Shown here piece after piece: positions 7,790 through 15,673 of a stretch of 64,000 nt of DNA (positions are counted from its first letter, which is position 1; the number at the start of each line of letters is the position of its first letter). The notes beneath the pieces are model-generated. The model was given only the letters and a program-made list of their open reading frames with translations. It made no database searches and was not told the origin of the DNA. Source of the DNA: Paenibacillus naphthalenovorans (GTDB taxonomy: Bacteria > Bacillota > Bacilli > Paenibacillales > NBRC-103111); assembly GCF_900099895.1 (NCBI RefSeq), contig NZ_FNDY01000020.1, forward strand, positions 1 to 64,000. The letters run 5' to 3'. Position numbers and translations under genes: made by a program.

Positions 7790-8410
7790 GTGAAACCGAT
7801 CATTAAAATCCATACATTCAATAACCGAAAGGCCAATTCAGTTTGGGAATCCTTTTGAAGTTCATGCCTTAACAATTCGACAATAAAGGTCAGCGGCGGA
7901 AAAATAAAGCTAATGATCGTGAGCATTTTCGTAATTTCGTTCATCCGATCCGATTAAAAGGCCTGTCAGCGATTCTCTATATATGTCGAGCGGGTCGATT
8001 ACCCGGGAAATATGATCATCGATGTCGATGACATAAGCTTCTGCTTTCTTGCATAGAAGGTAAGTTTTTGATGTCTTATGGCGTCGAGAAGCGATTTTTC
8101 TCCACAAGATGACTCGCCGGAGTTGAACGTTTGAAATGGAAAATTTCATGCGATACGAGAACATAAGGATTGTGGCAAGTGTTCTGCTTCGTACACCTTT
8201 GGTAATATTTCTCGATAATGGCAAAAAAACGTCAATACAATGTTCCTTATGGCGGTTCATTTTGAGACGCTATTTCAGCATGATGCGGACCTCCACCACC
8301 AAGGGCAGCAGTGAAACGGCTTTTCCAGGAATACTCGACCTGCGCCGGAACCGGGTCGGAGATATGTATCCAGGCGCTATCGTCTTGATCCGGAACGCGA
8401 ATGTCTTGTT
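7790..8410 (-). pseudogene. corA: Decayed corA magnesium transporter
   Basis: Fragments of CorA in several minus-strand frames, read from high to low coordinate. Near 8325-8405 a frame gives DSAWIHISDPVPAQVEY. Near 8200-8330 another gives LLPLVVE and KMNRHKEHCIDVFL with a stop between. Near 7935-8030 YVIDIDDHISRVIDPLDIYR follows. Near 7860-7944 a shifted frame gives MNEITKMLTII and FPPLTFIV. The last part, LNVWILMIGF, matches the second membrane helix. The hallmark GMN loop is broken. At least three frameshifts and an internal stop make it non-functional. It is inferred to be an old remnant, since homology is clear only in patches. Confidence 0.8.
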
Positions 8411-8552
8411 CGGTCATTCGGTCGGCGGTTCATCGGTAATTCAGCAGATAACTGGCACCTCATTAAAAGGCTTTATTTTTCCCTGACTGGCATAACGGAA
8501 TTTCCGTTCCCAAAGCTTGCTTTTGTTCCCGAAAAACTGTCGAAAAAACATC

Positions 8553-8581
8553 TTGTCAACCTCGGAACATTCCGCTATAAT
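8553..8581 (+). promoter_or_regulatory. Promoter of tRNA-Glu
   Basis: TTGTCA (8553-8558), exactly 17 bases, then a perfect TATAAT (8576-8581). tRNA-Glu begins 42 bases further on. Confidence 0.85.
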
Positions 8582-8623
8582 AACTCTTGTCGCTTAAAAG
8601 GCAGTCGATTTTCATTATGGCAT

Positions 8624-8695
8624 GGCCCGTTGGTCAAGGGGTTAAGACACCTCCCTTTCACGGAGGTAACAGGGGTTCGAATCCCCTACGGGTCA
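8624..8695 (+). tRNA. tRNA-Glu (TTC)
   Basis: Acceptor arms GGCCCGT and ACGGGTC, anticodon TTC within CCTCCCTTTCACGGAGG, and T arm AGGGGTTCGAATCCCCT. CCA is not encoded. The sequence agrees with Bacillus tRNA-Glu in most positions. Confidence 0.97.
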
Positions 8696-8797
8696 TATTA
8701 AAGGGGATTTGAACCCCTGAGGGTTCGTCGGAGGATAAGCTTCGCTAGCATCGGCTTCGCAGTCTCGGAGCGCAGCGAGGAGTATCCCCTACGGGTC
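8681..8797. repeat. tRNA-Glu 3'-end duplication flanking a 90-bp insert
   Basis: ATCCCCTACGGGTC, the last 14 bases of the acceptor side of tRNA-Glu (8681-8694), recurs as a direct repeat at 8784-8797. Between them an inverted copy of the T arm (AGGGGATTTGAACCCCT, one mismatch) starts just after the tRNA. A GC-rich stretch with CTCGGAGCGCAGCGAG follows. The arrangement resembles attL/attR scars of a tiny element inserted at a tRNA 3' end. Confidence 0.6.
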
Positions 8798-8816
8798 GTT
8801 ATAATCATTTTAACCT

Positions 8817-8899
8817 GCGGTTGTGGTGGAATGGCAGACACGCTATCTTGAGGGGGTAGTGAGCGTACGCTCGTGGAGGTTCGAGTCCTCTCAACCGCA
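8817..8899 (+). tRNA. tRNA-Leu (GAG), copy 1
   Basis: Acceptor arms GCGGTTG and CAACCGC, loop TTGAGGG with anticodon GAG, a variable arm GAGCGTACGCTC and T arm GAGGTTCGAGTCCTC. CCA is not encoded. Copy 2 lies at 9600-9682 and differs by two compensating bases in the variable arm. Confidence 0.96.
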
Positions 8900-8901
8900 T
8901 T

Positions 8902-8943
8902 CAATAAGCCTGGTGATCCCAATAGGATCATCAGGCTTATTTT
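8902..8943 (+). terminator. Terminator after tRNA-Leu copy 1
   Basis: AATAAGCCTGGTGATCC pairs with GGATCATCAGGCTTATT around a CAATA loop, followed by TT. It is symmetric and can also serve the convergent DUF2500 gene. Confidence 0.75.
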
Positions 8944-9023
8944 CTGTCGAATGTGGTAAGAGAGAGACGCTCTGGAGGCAAACGCTTGGATGGCGTCTCA
9001 TCTTTTCCGACGTTGGAGCAGCC

Positions 9024-9425
9024 TCAATAAATGGATTGCTGCCGGGATCTCTCAAATTCCAGGAAGCGGGTGCCTTGATAGGAAAGCTGCCCCTGATCGC
9101 CTTCCGCCAACAGACCGTAATCGCCGGGGCGAACATGGAATTCGCGTCGTTCTCCCTGATCAAATTCAAACGTGACATAATATGAAGTATGGGCTGAAGT
9201 ATGTTCGCCCCCGCTGACTCTTGTCCGTTTGGAAACGACAAAAGCCGGCTTGGTGATTCGTTCGCTGGCGTTATTGCTCATCCAGGTGTAAACCCCCCGG
9301 CCCAATATAAACAAAGCAGCCCCCACAATGAGCGTCGTAATAAGAGTAAACATCATTGAAAAAACAGGCGGCGGACCACCAAAAGAACCGCTAAACGGAT
9401 CGCCAAAAGAGATCATTCCGTCCAC
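9024..9425 (-). CDS. DUF2500 family membrane protein
   Basis: A 133-residue protein with one membrane segment at about residues 23-43 and a C-terminal beta-rich domain. The domain pattern (RVSGGEHTSAHTSYYVTFEF, VRPGDYGLLAEGDQGQLSYQGTRFLEFE split over two strands) is the DUF2500 signature. Its function is unknown. It lies between the two tRNA-Leu copies on the opposite strand. The N-terminal Gly/Phe/Pro segment before the helix is typical for this family. Confidence 0.85.
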   Translation of the reverse strand: MDGMISFGDPFSGSFGGPPPVFSMMFTLITTLIVGAALFILGRGVYTWMSNNASERITKPAFVVSKRTRVSGGEHTSAHTSYYVTFEFDQGERREFHVRPGDYGLLAEGDQGQLSYQGTRFLEFERSRQQSIY

Positions 9426-9560
9426 TCCCCATATGGAAATTTGTTCATACGGTTTAAACGTATTTCCGTGCCGGGATGTTTCATGGTTTAAATTTTTAAA
9501 CCGTTAAAAAGAAATATAGTAAAAAACATTCGGGTATGAAGTGCTGTCAAACGAGCGGGC

Positions 9561-9589
9561 TTTACTCTTGCTGGAGAACAAGATATAAT
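9561..9589 (+). promoter_or_regulatory. Promoter of tRNA-Leu copy 2
   Basis: TTTACT (9561-9566), 17 bases, perfect TATAAT (9584-9589). The tRNA begins eleven bases after the -10. Confidence 0.65.
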
Positions 9590-9599
9590 TATATTATGC

Positions 9600-9682
9600 G
9601 CGGTTGTGGTGGAATGGCAGACACGCTATCTTGAGGGGGTAGTGGGCGTACGCCCGTGGAGGTTCGAGTCCTCTCAACCGCA
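9600..9682 (+). tRNA. tRNA-Leu (GAG), copy 2
   Basis: Same sequence as copy 1 except the variable arm, GGGCGTACGCCC instead of GAGCGTACGCTC: an A-T pair replaced by G-C. It has its own promoter and terminator. Confidence 0.96.
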
Positions 9683-9699
9683 TTTTGGCTTAAATCCGG

Positions 9700-9730
9700 A
9701 AACCCTTGGTATTCAAGGGTTTTTTCTTTT
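9700..9730 (+). terminator. Terminator after tRNA-Leu copy 2
   Basis: AAACCCTTG-GTATT-CAAGGGTTTTTT, then CTTTT. A classic intrinsic terminator. Confidence 0.85.
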
Positions 9731-9827
9731 GCGCTTTATCTCTTCGTTAAGAGTAAATAGGGATTAATGCACATTTTTGATGTGTTCAGCATATAAATCA
9801 GACATGCCTTAATGGGAGCTGGTTGGG

Positions 9828-10421
9828 TTGCTGTACCATAAAATCGTTGCAATCATAACGGGAAGCTTGCTAATCGCGATGGGTGTGAATTGTTTTTTGA
9901 TGCCGTTTAAAGTTTTGGACGGCGGGATTATCGGCATAGCTCTCATTATTAATTATTTGTTCGAATTCAAAGTGGGACTTGTAGTCATCCTGTGCAGCAT
10001 ACCCATCTTTACATTGGCATGGATTTATTACCGGGAGTTGGTCTACAACAGTTTGCATGGCATGCTGCTTTCCTCCTATCTGATTGATATCTTGGAACCG
10101 TTCCATTATTATTTTCTCTATTATGTAAATTTGACGCCGGTCAGCAGCAGCGTAATCGGAGGCTTGATTATCGGCGCGGGAATCGGAATCATGCTGCGAT
10201 ATGATACCAGTACCGGGGGAACGGATTTGCTGGCTCAATTTCTTTCGAAGTATGTTACGTTTAATGTAGGGATCATCATTTTTATTCTGGATGCGGTCAT
10301 TATCAGTTTGGGAGGCCTGCTGATCTCGGCGGAGACATTGGTGCTGTCTGTGATTACGATTACGGTTGGAGGCGTGACGACAACGCTCTGTACGCTTAAA
10401 TCCGCTGGACGGACGCATTGA
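9828..10421 (+). CDS. YitT-family membrane protein, short form
   Basis: A 197-residue integral membrane protein of the YitT/DUF161 type with about five to six hydrophobic segments. It shows the family motifs GVNCFLMPFKVLDGGIIGIA near the N-terminus and YDTSTGGTDLLAQFL around residues 125-140. The C-terminal DUF2179 domain found in most YitT proteins is missing, so it is a membrane-only form. Start is TTG 9828 with GGGAGC upstream. Transport substrate is unknown. Confidence 0.88.
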   Translation: MLYHKIVAIITGSLLIAMGVNCFLMPFKVLDGGIIGIALIINYLFEFKVGLVVILCSIPIFTLAWIYYRELVYNSLHGMLLSSYLIDILEPFHYYFLYYVNLTPVSSSVIGGLIIGAGIGIMLRYDTSTGGTDLLAQFLSKYVTFNVGIIIFILDAVIISLGGLLISAETLVLSVITITVGGVTTTLCTLKSAGRTH

Positions 10422-10424
10422 AAA

Positions 10425-10452
10425 TGACAAAAACCTCCTTCTCGGGAGGGCT
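10425..10452 (-). terminator. Terminator of the minus-strand zinc-ribbon gene
   Basis: Read on the minus strand: CCTCC-CGAGAA-GGAGG followed by TTTTTG and TCATTTT. It lies between the convergent YitT-type and zinc-ribbon genes. Confidence 0.6.
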
Positions 10453-10465
10453 CCTTATGAGTAAG

Positions 10466-10738
10466 CTATAGGCGCAGCAGGGCCTGCCGTTCGGCTTGAG
10501 GACGGCATAATTTGCAGACACCGACCACTCTGCCGCGGCCGGAATAAAAGGTCAGTTCCTTTGGAGGGACTTTCTTTTTACAGTAAGAGCAGCTTTGCTT
10601 GGACAGAGGTCGTTTGCTTCGGCCGGAATGGATGTGCTGCGGGCGATTTCGTTTCTTCCTTAAGACGAGCCGGACGGCGGCGGCAGCAATCATAAGAATA
10701 AGCCCATACAGGAGTATCTTTTCTTGATCACCGAACAT
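10466..10738 (-). CDS. Small membrane protein with zinc ribbon
   Basis: A 90-residue protein. Residues 8-25 form one membrane helix followed by a basic stretch (RKKRNRP). The C-terminal half has Cys-x2-Cys twice (CSYCKKK and CKLC), a likely zinc ribbon. I do not recognise a named family. The start has GAGGGAGGGACATC just upstream. Membrane-anchored zinc-binding protein is what the sequence shows. Confidence 0.7.
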   Translation of the reverse strand: MFGDQEKILLYGLILMIAAAAVRLVLRKKRNRPQHIHSGRSKRPLSKQSCSYCKKKVPPKELTFYSGRGRVVGVCKLCRPQAERQALLRL

Positions 10739-11021
10739 GATGTCCCTCCCTCGTTTTTGAACCGATGATGAATATGGCCTTACTACACCAATATTTCGTC
10801 AAACGGGCGTTGATTCCTTTTTTTCGGGTGGACTGTCTATTAACGGAGCATTGAATGCAGCGGCCGCCGGGGATGCCTTGAAACAAGCAATCGGTATTGC
10901 TCTCCTCGAAAAGGGAAGAATCTACAGGTCGTGCATTCCGGGACGAATTCAAGGTTTGCTGTAACAAAATATGCCCCTCCTACCGATAAAAAAAGGAAAG
11001 AGATGGGAGGTATTGCGACTC

Positions 11022-12422
11022 ATGAGAAATGCTAGCAGCCCGATGTGGCGCAAACTCGTGCTTCTGGTGTCATTCACTCTTTTGCTGTCGTTATTGCCGG
11101 TCCGGGCATTCAGTGCGGACACCGGCTTCCCGGACGTCGATCCGCAGCGCTACGCCTGGGCGATCAACGCCATACGGCTGATGACCGACAAGCAAGTATT
11201 AACTGGTTATCCCGACGGCCTGTTTCGTCCGGACCAAACGGTCAGCAAAGCGGAATGGACAGTGATGGTCCATCGTTTGTTTAATAAGTACCGTCCCAAC
11301 CAGTATGCGGTGGGGATGGAGAAAATCAGCTATTTTACGGACGTGCCTCCGCTTCACTGGGCACATCGGCCGATTATGGATATGTATAACGCGTCCTTTC
11401 GCATCGGCGGATACGGCGTGAGCCGAACCGGGGATTTGGCCTTCCGGCCTGATCAAGCGTTGAACCGGCTTCAGCTGGCGCAGATGCTTTACGCATTCTT
11501 CGATCAGCGGCTGATGGACCGCAGGCTGAGTGAAAACGATGTGTGTGCCGTTATGATGGAGTTTAAGGATGTCCCTGTCAGGCTGTTTACGGATCCTGAG
11601 GAATATGCTGCCGCCAAGGCGGACGGAAGATACGAGGCGGGAGGGTTGATGGATATTGAAAGCAGCAATGTATATCCATCGCTCTTTATGGGCAACCATT
11701 CCAGCAACTGCAAGTTTGGAGACGATCCGCTCTCGAACGTGCAATCTACAGCGCTCGTCAGTCTGAAGGCCAACGGCATCATGACGCCGAACGACGATGG
11801 ATACTTCCGGCCGAAGGATAGAGTGACACGCGCGGAAGCTGTGACTATTCTTAACCGGATTTACAGCTACCTTAAAAACAACAGCCTGCTCTCGGACTAT
11901 ACGTCTGTCGAGCTTGATGCATCTGGCTCCGGCGGTGGTTCTGCGGGAACAGGCGGAGGAGCGCCATCATCAGGCGGGGGTTCCTTCAATAACAATCCAG
12001 GCAGCAGTATCATCGTTCCGCCAAATTCGGGCGGCTCTGCCGGCGGGAATCATCAGAATCCGGAATGGTCGGATAAATCGGTGATTCGTGTAACGGATTA
12101 TTTTAACGATCAGGGTGTCATTGTGAAAAATGTGAAGCTGTTCGGTGAGATCGAGACGGCGGTGCAGCCGAATGGGAAGAGATTTTTGACCATCGATATG
12201 AAATCGCAGGAGAAGGTGGATCTGTACGTTATTCTGGACGGTCGTGTGGGCTTCGTCAAGCAGGAGGAACTGCCGCTTACTCTGCCTTTGGACGGCATTG
12301 GGATGGTGGGTCTCCGTTCGCAGAAGCGGGATATGAAATCGCCGCGGACAACGGAGTATCAAACCACATTGAGCGTGGCCCTGTACGACGAGGATCCGGG
12401 AAACGGCAAAAAGCGGAAATAG
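11022..12422 (+). CDS. SLH-domain surface protein
   Basis: A 466-residue secreted protein. A signal peptide runs to about residue 35 (ending PVRAFSA-D). SLH repeats follow at about 40-90 (FPDVD and GYPDGLFRPDQTVSKAEW), 105-165 (YFTDVPPLHWAHRPI and FRPDQALNRLQLAQML) and 235-290 (GYFRPKDRVTRAEAVTIL). SLH domains bind pyruvylated secondary cell-wall polymer. Residues about 300-355 are a Gly/Ser/Pro linker, and the last 110 residues are an unrecognised beta-rich domain. GGGAGG eleven bases upstream supports ATG 11022 over in-frame starts further upstream. Confidence 0.9.
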   Translation: MRNASSPMWRKLVLLVSFTLLLSLLPVRAFSADTGFPDVDPQRYAWAINAIRLMTDKQVLTGYPDGLFRPDQTVSKAEWTVMVHRLFNKYRPNQYAVGMEKISYFTDVPPLHWAHRPIMDMYNASFRIGGYGVSRTGDLAFRPDQALNRLQLAQMLYAFFDQRLMDRRLSENDVCAVMMEFKDVPVRLFTDPEEYAAAKADGRYEAGGLMDIESSNVYPSLFMGNHSSNCKFGDDPLSNVQSTALVSLKANGIMTPNDDGYFRPKDRVTRAEAVTILNRIYSYLKNNSLLSDYTSVELDASGSGGGSAGTGGGAPSSGGGSFNNNPGSSIIVPPNSGGSAGGNHQNPEWSDKSVIRVTDYFNDQGVIVKNVKLFGEIETAVQPNGKRFLTIDMKSQEKVDLYVILDGRVGFVKQEELPLTLPLDGIGMVGLRSQKRDMKSPRTTEYQTTLSVALYDEDPGNGKKRK

Positions 12423-12433
12423 ACCGCCGTATG

Positions 12434-12475
12434 GGAGACCTCCGTTCCCTTTGAGGGACGGGGGTCTTTTTGTTG
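12434..12475 (+). terminator. Terminator after the SLH gene
   Basis: AGACCTCCGTTCCC pairs with GGGACGGGGGTCT, loop TTTGA, followed by TTTTTG. Confidence 0.8.
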
Positions 12476-12546
12476 AACTCTGTCTATAACAGGGGTTCAC
12501 GCAGCAAAAATCCCTCCCGGCGTATCGGAGAGGGATATCCAAGCTG

Positions 12547-12996
12547 CTACTGAAGCAGATGCTTATAAGCGGTATAGTCGATTTGCTTTTTGTCGAGAAA
12601 GGAGGTCAGACTCTTGTAATCGCGTTTTGGCGTTGCGAGAATGTAACCCTTGATGCAATGATCCTTTGTGATTTCAGTGGCGTTGTCCTCCAGGGCCACT
12701 TGTCCGATCCGGGCGGCGATGGAATGCCTGGCGATGTCACGGAAAGGCTTGGGGACCGGTTCAACGAGCATTTCAAGGAAGGCTTTGGATTCCTCCGTCC
12801 ATAGATGCCGGGATGATTCGACATAATGATTTTGCCAGTCGAGCTTGGATTTGCCGTCATTTCCCATCGGAAGCACCTTCAAAAATTTGCGGAACATAAA
12901 ATAGCCGCCGATCGACATAAAGAACAGCAGCACGAACACCCAAAACAGGATAAACCACATAAATCCCGAGGGCGGGACGGAACTGGATAAAAGCAT
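12547..12996 (-). CDS. DUF2621 family membrane protein (YneK-like)
   Basis: About 149 residues. The N-terminal 40 residues contain one strong hydrophobic segment (FILFWVFVLLFFMSIGGYF). The rest is cytoplasmic, with LDWQNHYVE, LWTEESKAFLEMLVEPVPKPFRDIARHSIAARIG split in pieces and ending KQIDYTAYKHLL, the DUF2621 pattern seen in B. subtilis YneK. GAGGTGA lies eight bases before ATG 12996. The ATG four codons upstream is too close to it. Function is unknown. Confidence 0.85.
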   Translation of the reverse strand: MLLSSSVPPSGFMWFILFWVFVLLFFMSIGGYFMFRKFLKVLPMGNDGKSKLDWQNHYVESSRHLWTEESKAFLEMLVEPVPKPFRDIARHSIAARIGQVALEDNATEITKDHCIKGYILATPKRDYKSLTSFLDKKQIDYTAYKHLLQ

Positions 12997-13162
12997 CGTA
13001 CATTTCACCTCGCTTCCATTATACCGTAAATCCGGGCTTCAGGAAAACGGCAGATTGGAGCAGGAGCGCCTTTTGGTTAGAGAAACATTTCCTATTCTAG
13101 ATTTCCGGACGCAATCCTAGTAAAATAGAGAGATGTGATGTGAAAAGGAGTGAATTCCGGTC

Positions 13163-14290
13163 ATGGTTAAAATTGGATCACACGTATCGTTTTCAGATAA
13201 AGGGCTGCTGAATGCTGCGAAAGAAGCTGTTTCGTACGGCTCCGGCACGTTTATGATTTATACGGGGGCGCCGCAAAATACGCGCCGCAAGCCGATTGAA
13301 TCGCAGTATATCGAAGAAGGCAAAGAGCTGATGGACAAGCATGGCATCGATGAAATTATCGTACATGCTCCCTATATCATTAACCTGGGATCGTATAAAG
13401 AGGACACATTCGAGCTGGCGGTACGTTTTCTTCAGGAAGAAATTCGCCGTACGGATTATATAGGCGTAAAGCAGATTGTACTGCATCCGGGCGCTTACAC
13501 GGACAAGGATGCCGAGTTCGGTATTGCGCGCATCGCTCAAGGCTTGAATGAGGTGCTGGCAGGCGTGAAGGATACGGATGTAAAAATTGCGCTGGAGACG
13601 ATGGCTGGCAAGGGGACGGAAATCGGCCGCAGTTTCGAAGAACTGGCGCAGATTATCGAGAAGGTGGATGACAACGGCCGTCTGTCAGTGTGCTTTGATA
13701 CGTGCCACGTGAATGATGCGGGTTACGATATCGTGAACGATCTGGATGGCGTGCTGGAGGAGTTTGATCGTGTGATCGGTCTGGACCGTATTGCGGTGGT
13801 TCATCTGAACGACAGCAAAAATCCGATTGGAGCGGGGAAAGACCGCCATGCCACTGTTGGCTCGGGCTGGATCGGTTTCGATGCGATGAACGGCGTGGTT
13901 CACCACGAGAAGCTGAAGCATCTGCCGTTTATACTGGAGACTCCGTGGATCGGTAAGCAGGATAGCTACCAGCGTCCGATGTATGAGGCGGAGATTGCTC
14001 TGTTGGGGGGCACCGTGAAAGAGCGGTTCGGCGAAGAGTTCCTCTCGGATGTAGAGCGATTGGCGCACTTTTTCTCGAAGCAGGAGCTGAATCCGAGAAC
14101 GTATGTGCTTCAGACGTGGGAAGTTCTCAAGACGGATGCCAAAGCCAAAAAAGCGGATGGCCGCGAGCCGATGGAGCGACTTTATGACATGGTTGTTGCA
14201 GAAGGCTTGTTCCCCGAATTAACCGAAGAACAGATTAATCACCGTTTGACTGCGTGGTTTGCCGGTGAGCATTTGTTTGCCGCCGTATAA
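13163..14290 (+). CDS. nfo: Endonuclease IV (deoxyribonuclease IV) with C-terminal extension
   Basis: AP endonuclease for base-excision repair. The TIM-barrel zinc ligands are present: His in GSHVS, His in VHAPY, His in LHPGAY, Glu in LETMAGKG, Asp and His in [13 protein letters not shown], His in VVHLNDS and Glu in PFILETP. At 375 residues it is about 80 longer than B. subtilis YqfS. The extra part follows the barrel from about residue 295 and is helical ([19 protein letters not shown] and [15 protein letters not shown]). I cannot name that extension. GGAG upstream supports the start. Confidence 0.95.
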   Translation: MVKIGSHVSFSDKGLLNAAKEAVSYGSGTFMIYTGAPQNTRRKPIESQYIEEGKELMDKHGIDEIIVHAPYIINLGSYKEDTFELAVRFLQEEIRRTDYIGVKQIVLHPGAYTDKDAEFGIARIAQGLNEVLAGVKDTDVKIALETMAGKGTEIGRSFEELAQIIEKVDDNGRLSVCFDTCHVNDAGYDIVNDLDGVLEEFDRVIGLDRIAVVHLNDSKNPIGAGKDRHATVGSGWIGFDAMNGVVHHEKLKHLPFILETPWIGKQDSYQRPMYEAEIALLGGTVKERFGEEFLSDVERLAHFFSKQELNPRTYVLQTWEVLKTDAKAKKADGREPMERLYDMVVAEGLFPELTEEQINHRLTAWFAGEHLFAAV

Positions 14291-14321
14291 TGGTCAGTTT
14301 AATGAAGGAGTAGAAAATGTA

Positions 14322-15215
14322 ATGGTTCCAAAAATCACCCCTAAGAGAACAAGTACAGATTTACAAAATCGTGCCCGCATGCTGGTATCCTGTCCGGACA
14401 GGCCGGGTATCGTGGCCGCGGTTTCGCGGTTTTTATACGAGCATGGCGCCAATATCGTTCAATCCGATCAATATACGATGGATCCGGAGGGAGGCTTATT
14501 CTTTATCCGGATCGAATTCGATCTCGACAATCTGGATGCACGGATCGAACGGCTCAAAGCCGATTTCGACAACGTGGCGAAGGAATTTGAGATGGACTGG
14601 AGGATGACACGCGCAAGCCGCAGGAAGCGCCTCGCCATCTTCGTATCCAAGGAAGACCACTGCCTGCTGGAGCTGCTCTGGCACTGGCAGTCGGGGGATC
14701 TCGATGCGGACATTGCGATGGTCATCAGTAATCATGACCACATGCGGGAGCTTGTTGAGCCGCTCGGCATACCTTATCATTATATTCCCGTAACACCGGA
14801 TACGAAGGCTGAAGCGGAGAAGCGTCAGCTTGAGCTGGTGGCCGGGAAGGTGGATGTGGTCATCCTGGCCCGCTACATGCAGATTATCTCGCCGAAGTTT
14901 ATAGAGCATTTTCCGAACCGGATTATCAACATCCACCATTCGTTCCTTCCGGCTTTCATCGGCGGCAAGCCGTACGCTCAGGCATATAACCGCGGCGTAA
15001 AAATCATTGGAGCTACGGCGCATTACGTCACGGAGGAGCTGGATGGCGGGCCGATCATCGAGCAGGACGTGCAGCGGGTAAGCCACCGCGACAATGTGGA
15101 TGACCTGAAGCGCATCGGGCGCCATATCGAAAGAACGGTGTTGGCGCGGGCCGTCGGTTGGCACGTGGAGGATCGCGTCATTGTGCATCAAAATAAAACG
15201 GTAGTGTTCAGTTAA
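14322..15215 (+). CDS. purU: Formyltetrahydrofolate deformylase
   Basis: Hydrolyses 10-formyl-THF to formate and THF, balancing the one-carbon pool. An N-terminal ACT domain (residues 15-90, ARMLVSCPDRPGIVAAVSRF) precedes a formyltransferase-like catalytic domain with the Asn/His/Asp set: Asn and His in NIHHSFLP and Asp in the ELDGGPIIEQD segment. The length of 297 residues is normal. I use ATG 14322, with AAGGAG 12 bases upstream; a start overlapping nfo is less likely. The gene lies 31 bases after nfo and is probably co-transcribed. Confidence 0.95.
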   Translation: MVPKITPKRTSTDLQNRARMLVSCPDRPGIVAAVSRFLYEHGANIVQSDQYTMDPEGGLFFIRIEFDLDNLDARIERLKADFDNVAKEFEMDWRMTRASRRKRLAIFVSKEDHCLLELLWHWQSGDLDADIAMVISNHDHMRELVEPLGIPYHYIPVTPDTKAEAEKRQLELVAGKVDVVILARYMQIISPKFIEHFPNRIINIHHSFLPAFIGGKPYAQAYNRGVKIIGATAHYVTEELDGGPIIEQDVQRVSHRDNVDDLKRIGRHIERTVLARAVGWHVEDRVIVHQNKTVVFS

Positions 15216-15261
15216 AAAAACGTGAAAGGGTCAGGAGGCCCGGATGCGGTTGAATCATGAA

Positions 15262-15312
15262 GGTCGACACGTCTTCTTTGAAGTAAAGAAGCGGGTCGGC
15301 CTTATTTTTGTA
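15262..15312 (+). terminator. Terminator-like hairpin after purU
   Basis: GGTCGAC and TCTTCTTT pair with AAAGAAG and GGTCGGCC around a GAAGT loop, followed by TTATTTTTG. Confidence 0.65.
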
Positions 15313-15543
15313 CTATGAAAGATGTTTATGGAGACTAGGGATATTGAAGTAACCTATCAGCTTTGATTTATATGTAATATAATATAACATAAAATTGAAG
15401 TTTATATATTCATTTGAAGGGAAACTTTTATAAAAAACGAACAATAAAATAAATTAAATCATTTAATATTCGGTTTTTTAAAAATAAATGCATAAAAAAT
15501 CAATAAATTTCAGAAGAATATATTGTATGATACGGATTTATCG

Positions 15544-15560
15544 TGTATATTGGTTTTACA
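15544..15560. promoter_or_regulatory. GlnR/TnrA-like box, one mismatch
   Basis: TGTAT, seven bases, TTACA. It matches TGTNAN7TNACA except at position five. It overlaps the -10 of the first promoter candidate and lies 25 bp before the perfect box. Confidence 0.5.
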
Positions 15561-15568
15561 TAAGTAAA

Positions 15569-15585
15569 TGTAAATAAACATTACA
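15569..15585. promoter_or_regulatory. GlnR/TnrA box of nirBD
   Basis: TGTAA-ATAAACA-TTACA, an exact fit to TGTNAN7TNACA. Its centre is about 49 bp before the start point implied by AATAAT at 15615-15620, the usual distance for TnrA activation. Nitrogen control fits an assimilatory nitrite reductase. Confidence 0.7.
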
Positions 15586-15673
15586 CAAAATAGGATTTCC
15601 GGATGAAAATATTCAATAATTTCTTAAATATAACGTTTTGTGTAATGAATTTTAGGATGAGGAGTGGAGAGGC

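Larger units (their letters stand above)
15313..15668. promoter_or_regulatory. AT-rich nirBD control region
   Basis: About 350 bases without a gene, more AT-rich than its surroundings. It holds a promoter candidate (TTGTAT 15523-15528, 17 bases, TATATT 15546-15551), two GlnR/TnrA-type boxes, and an 11-bp inverted repeat (ATTACACAAAA 15580-15590, TTTTGTGTAAT 15636-15646) that surrounds a second -10-like AATAAT at 15615. Confidence 0.6.

Noticed and set aside
8136..8486. Open frame on the plus strand over the corA remnant
   Set aside because: It is antisense to the CorA fragments and has no protein-family pattern.
10728..10967. A 79-codon minus-strand frame upstream of the zinc-ribbon gene
   Set aside because: Contains the promoter region of that gene, no start signals and no domain.
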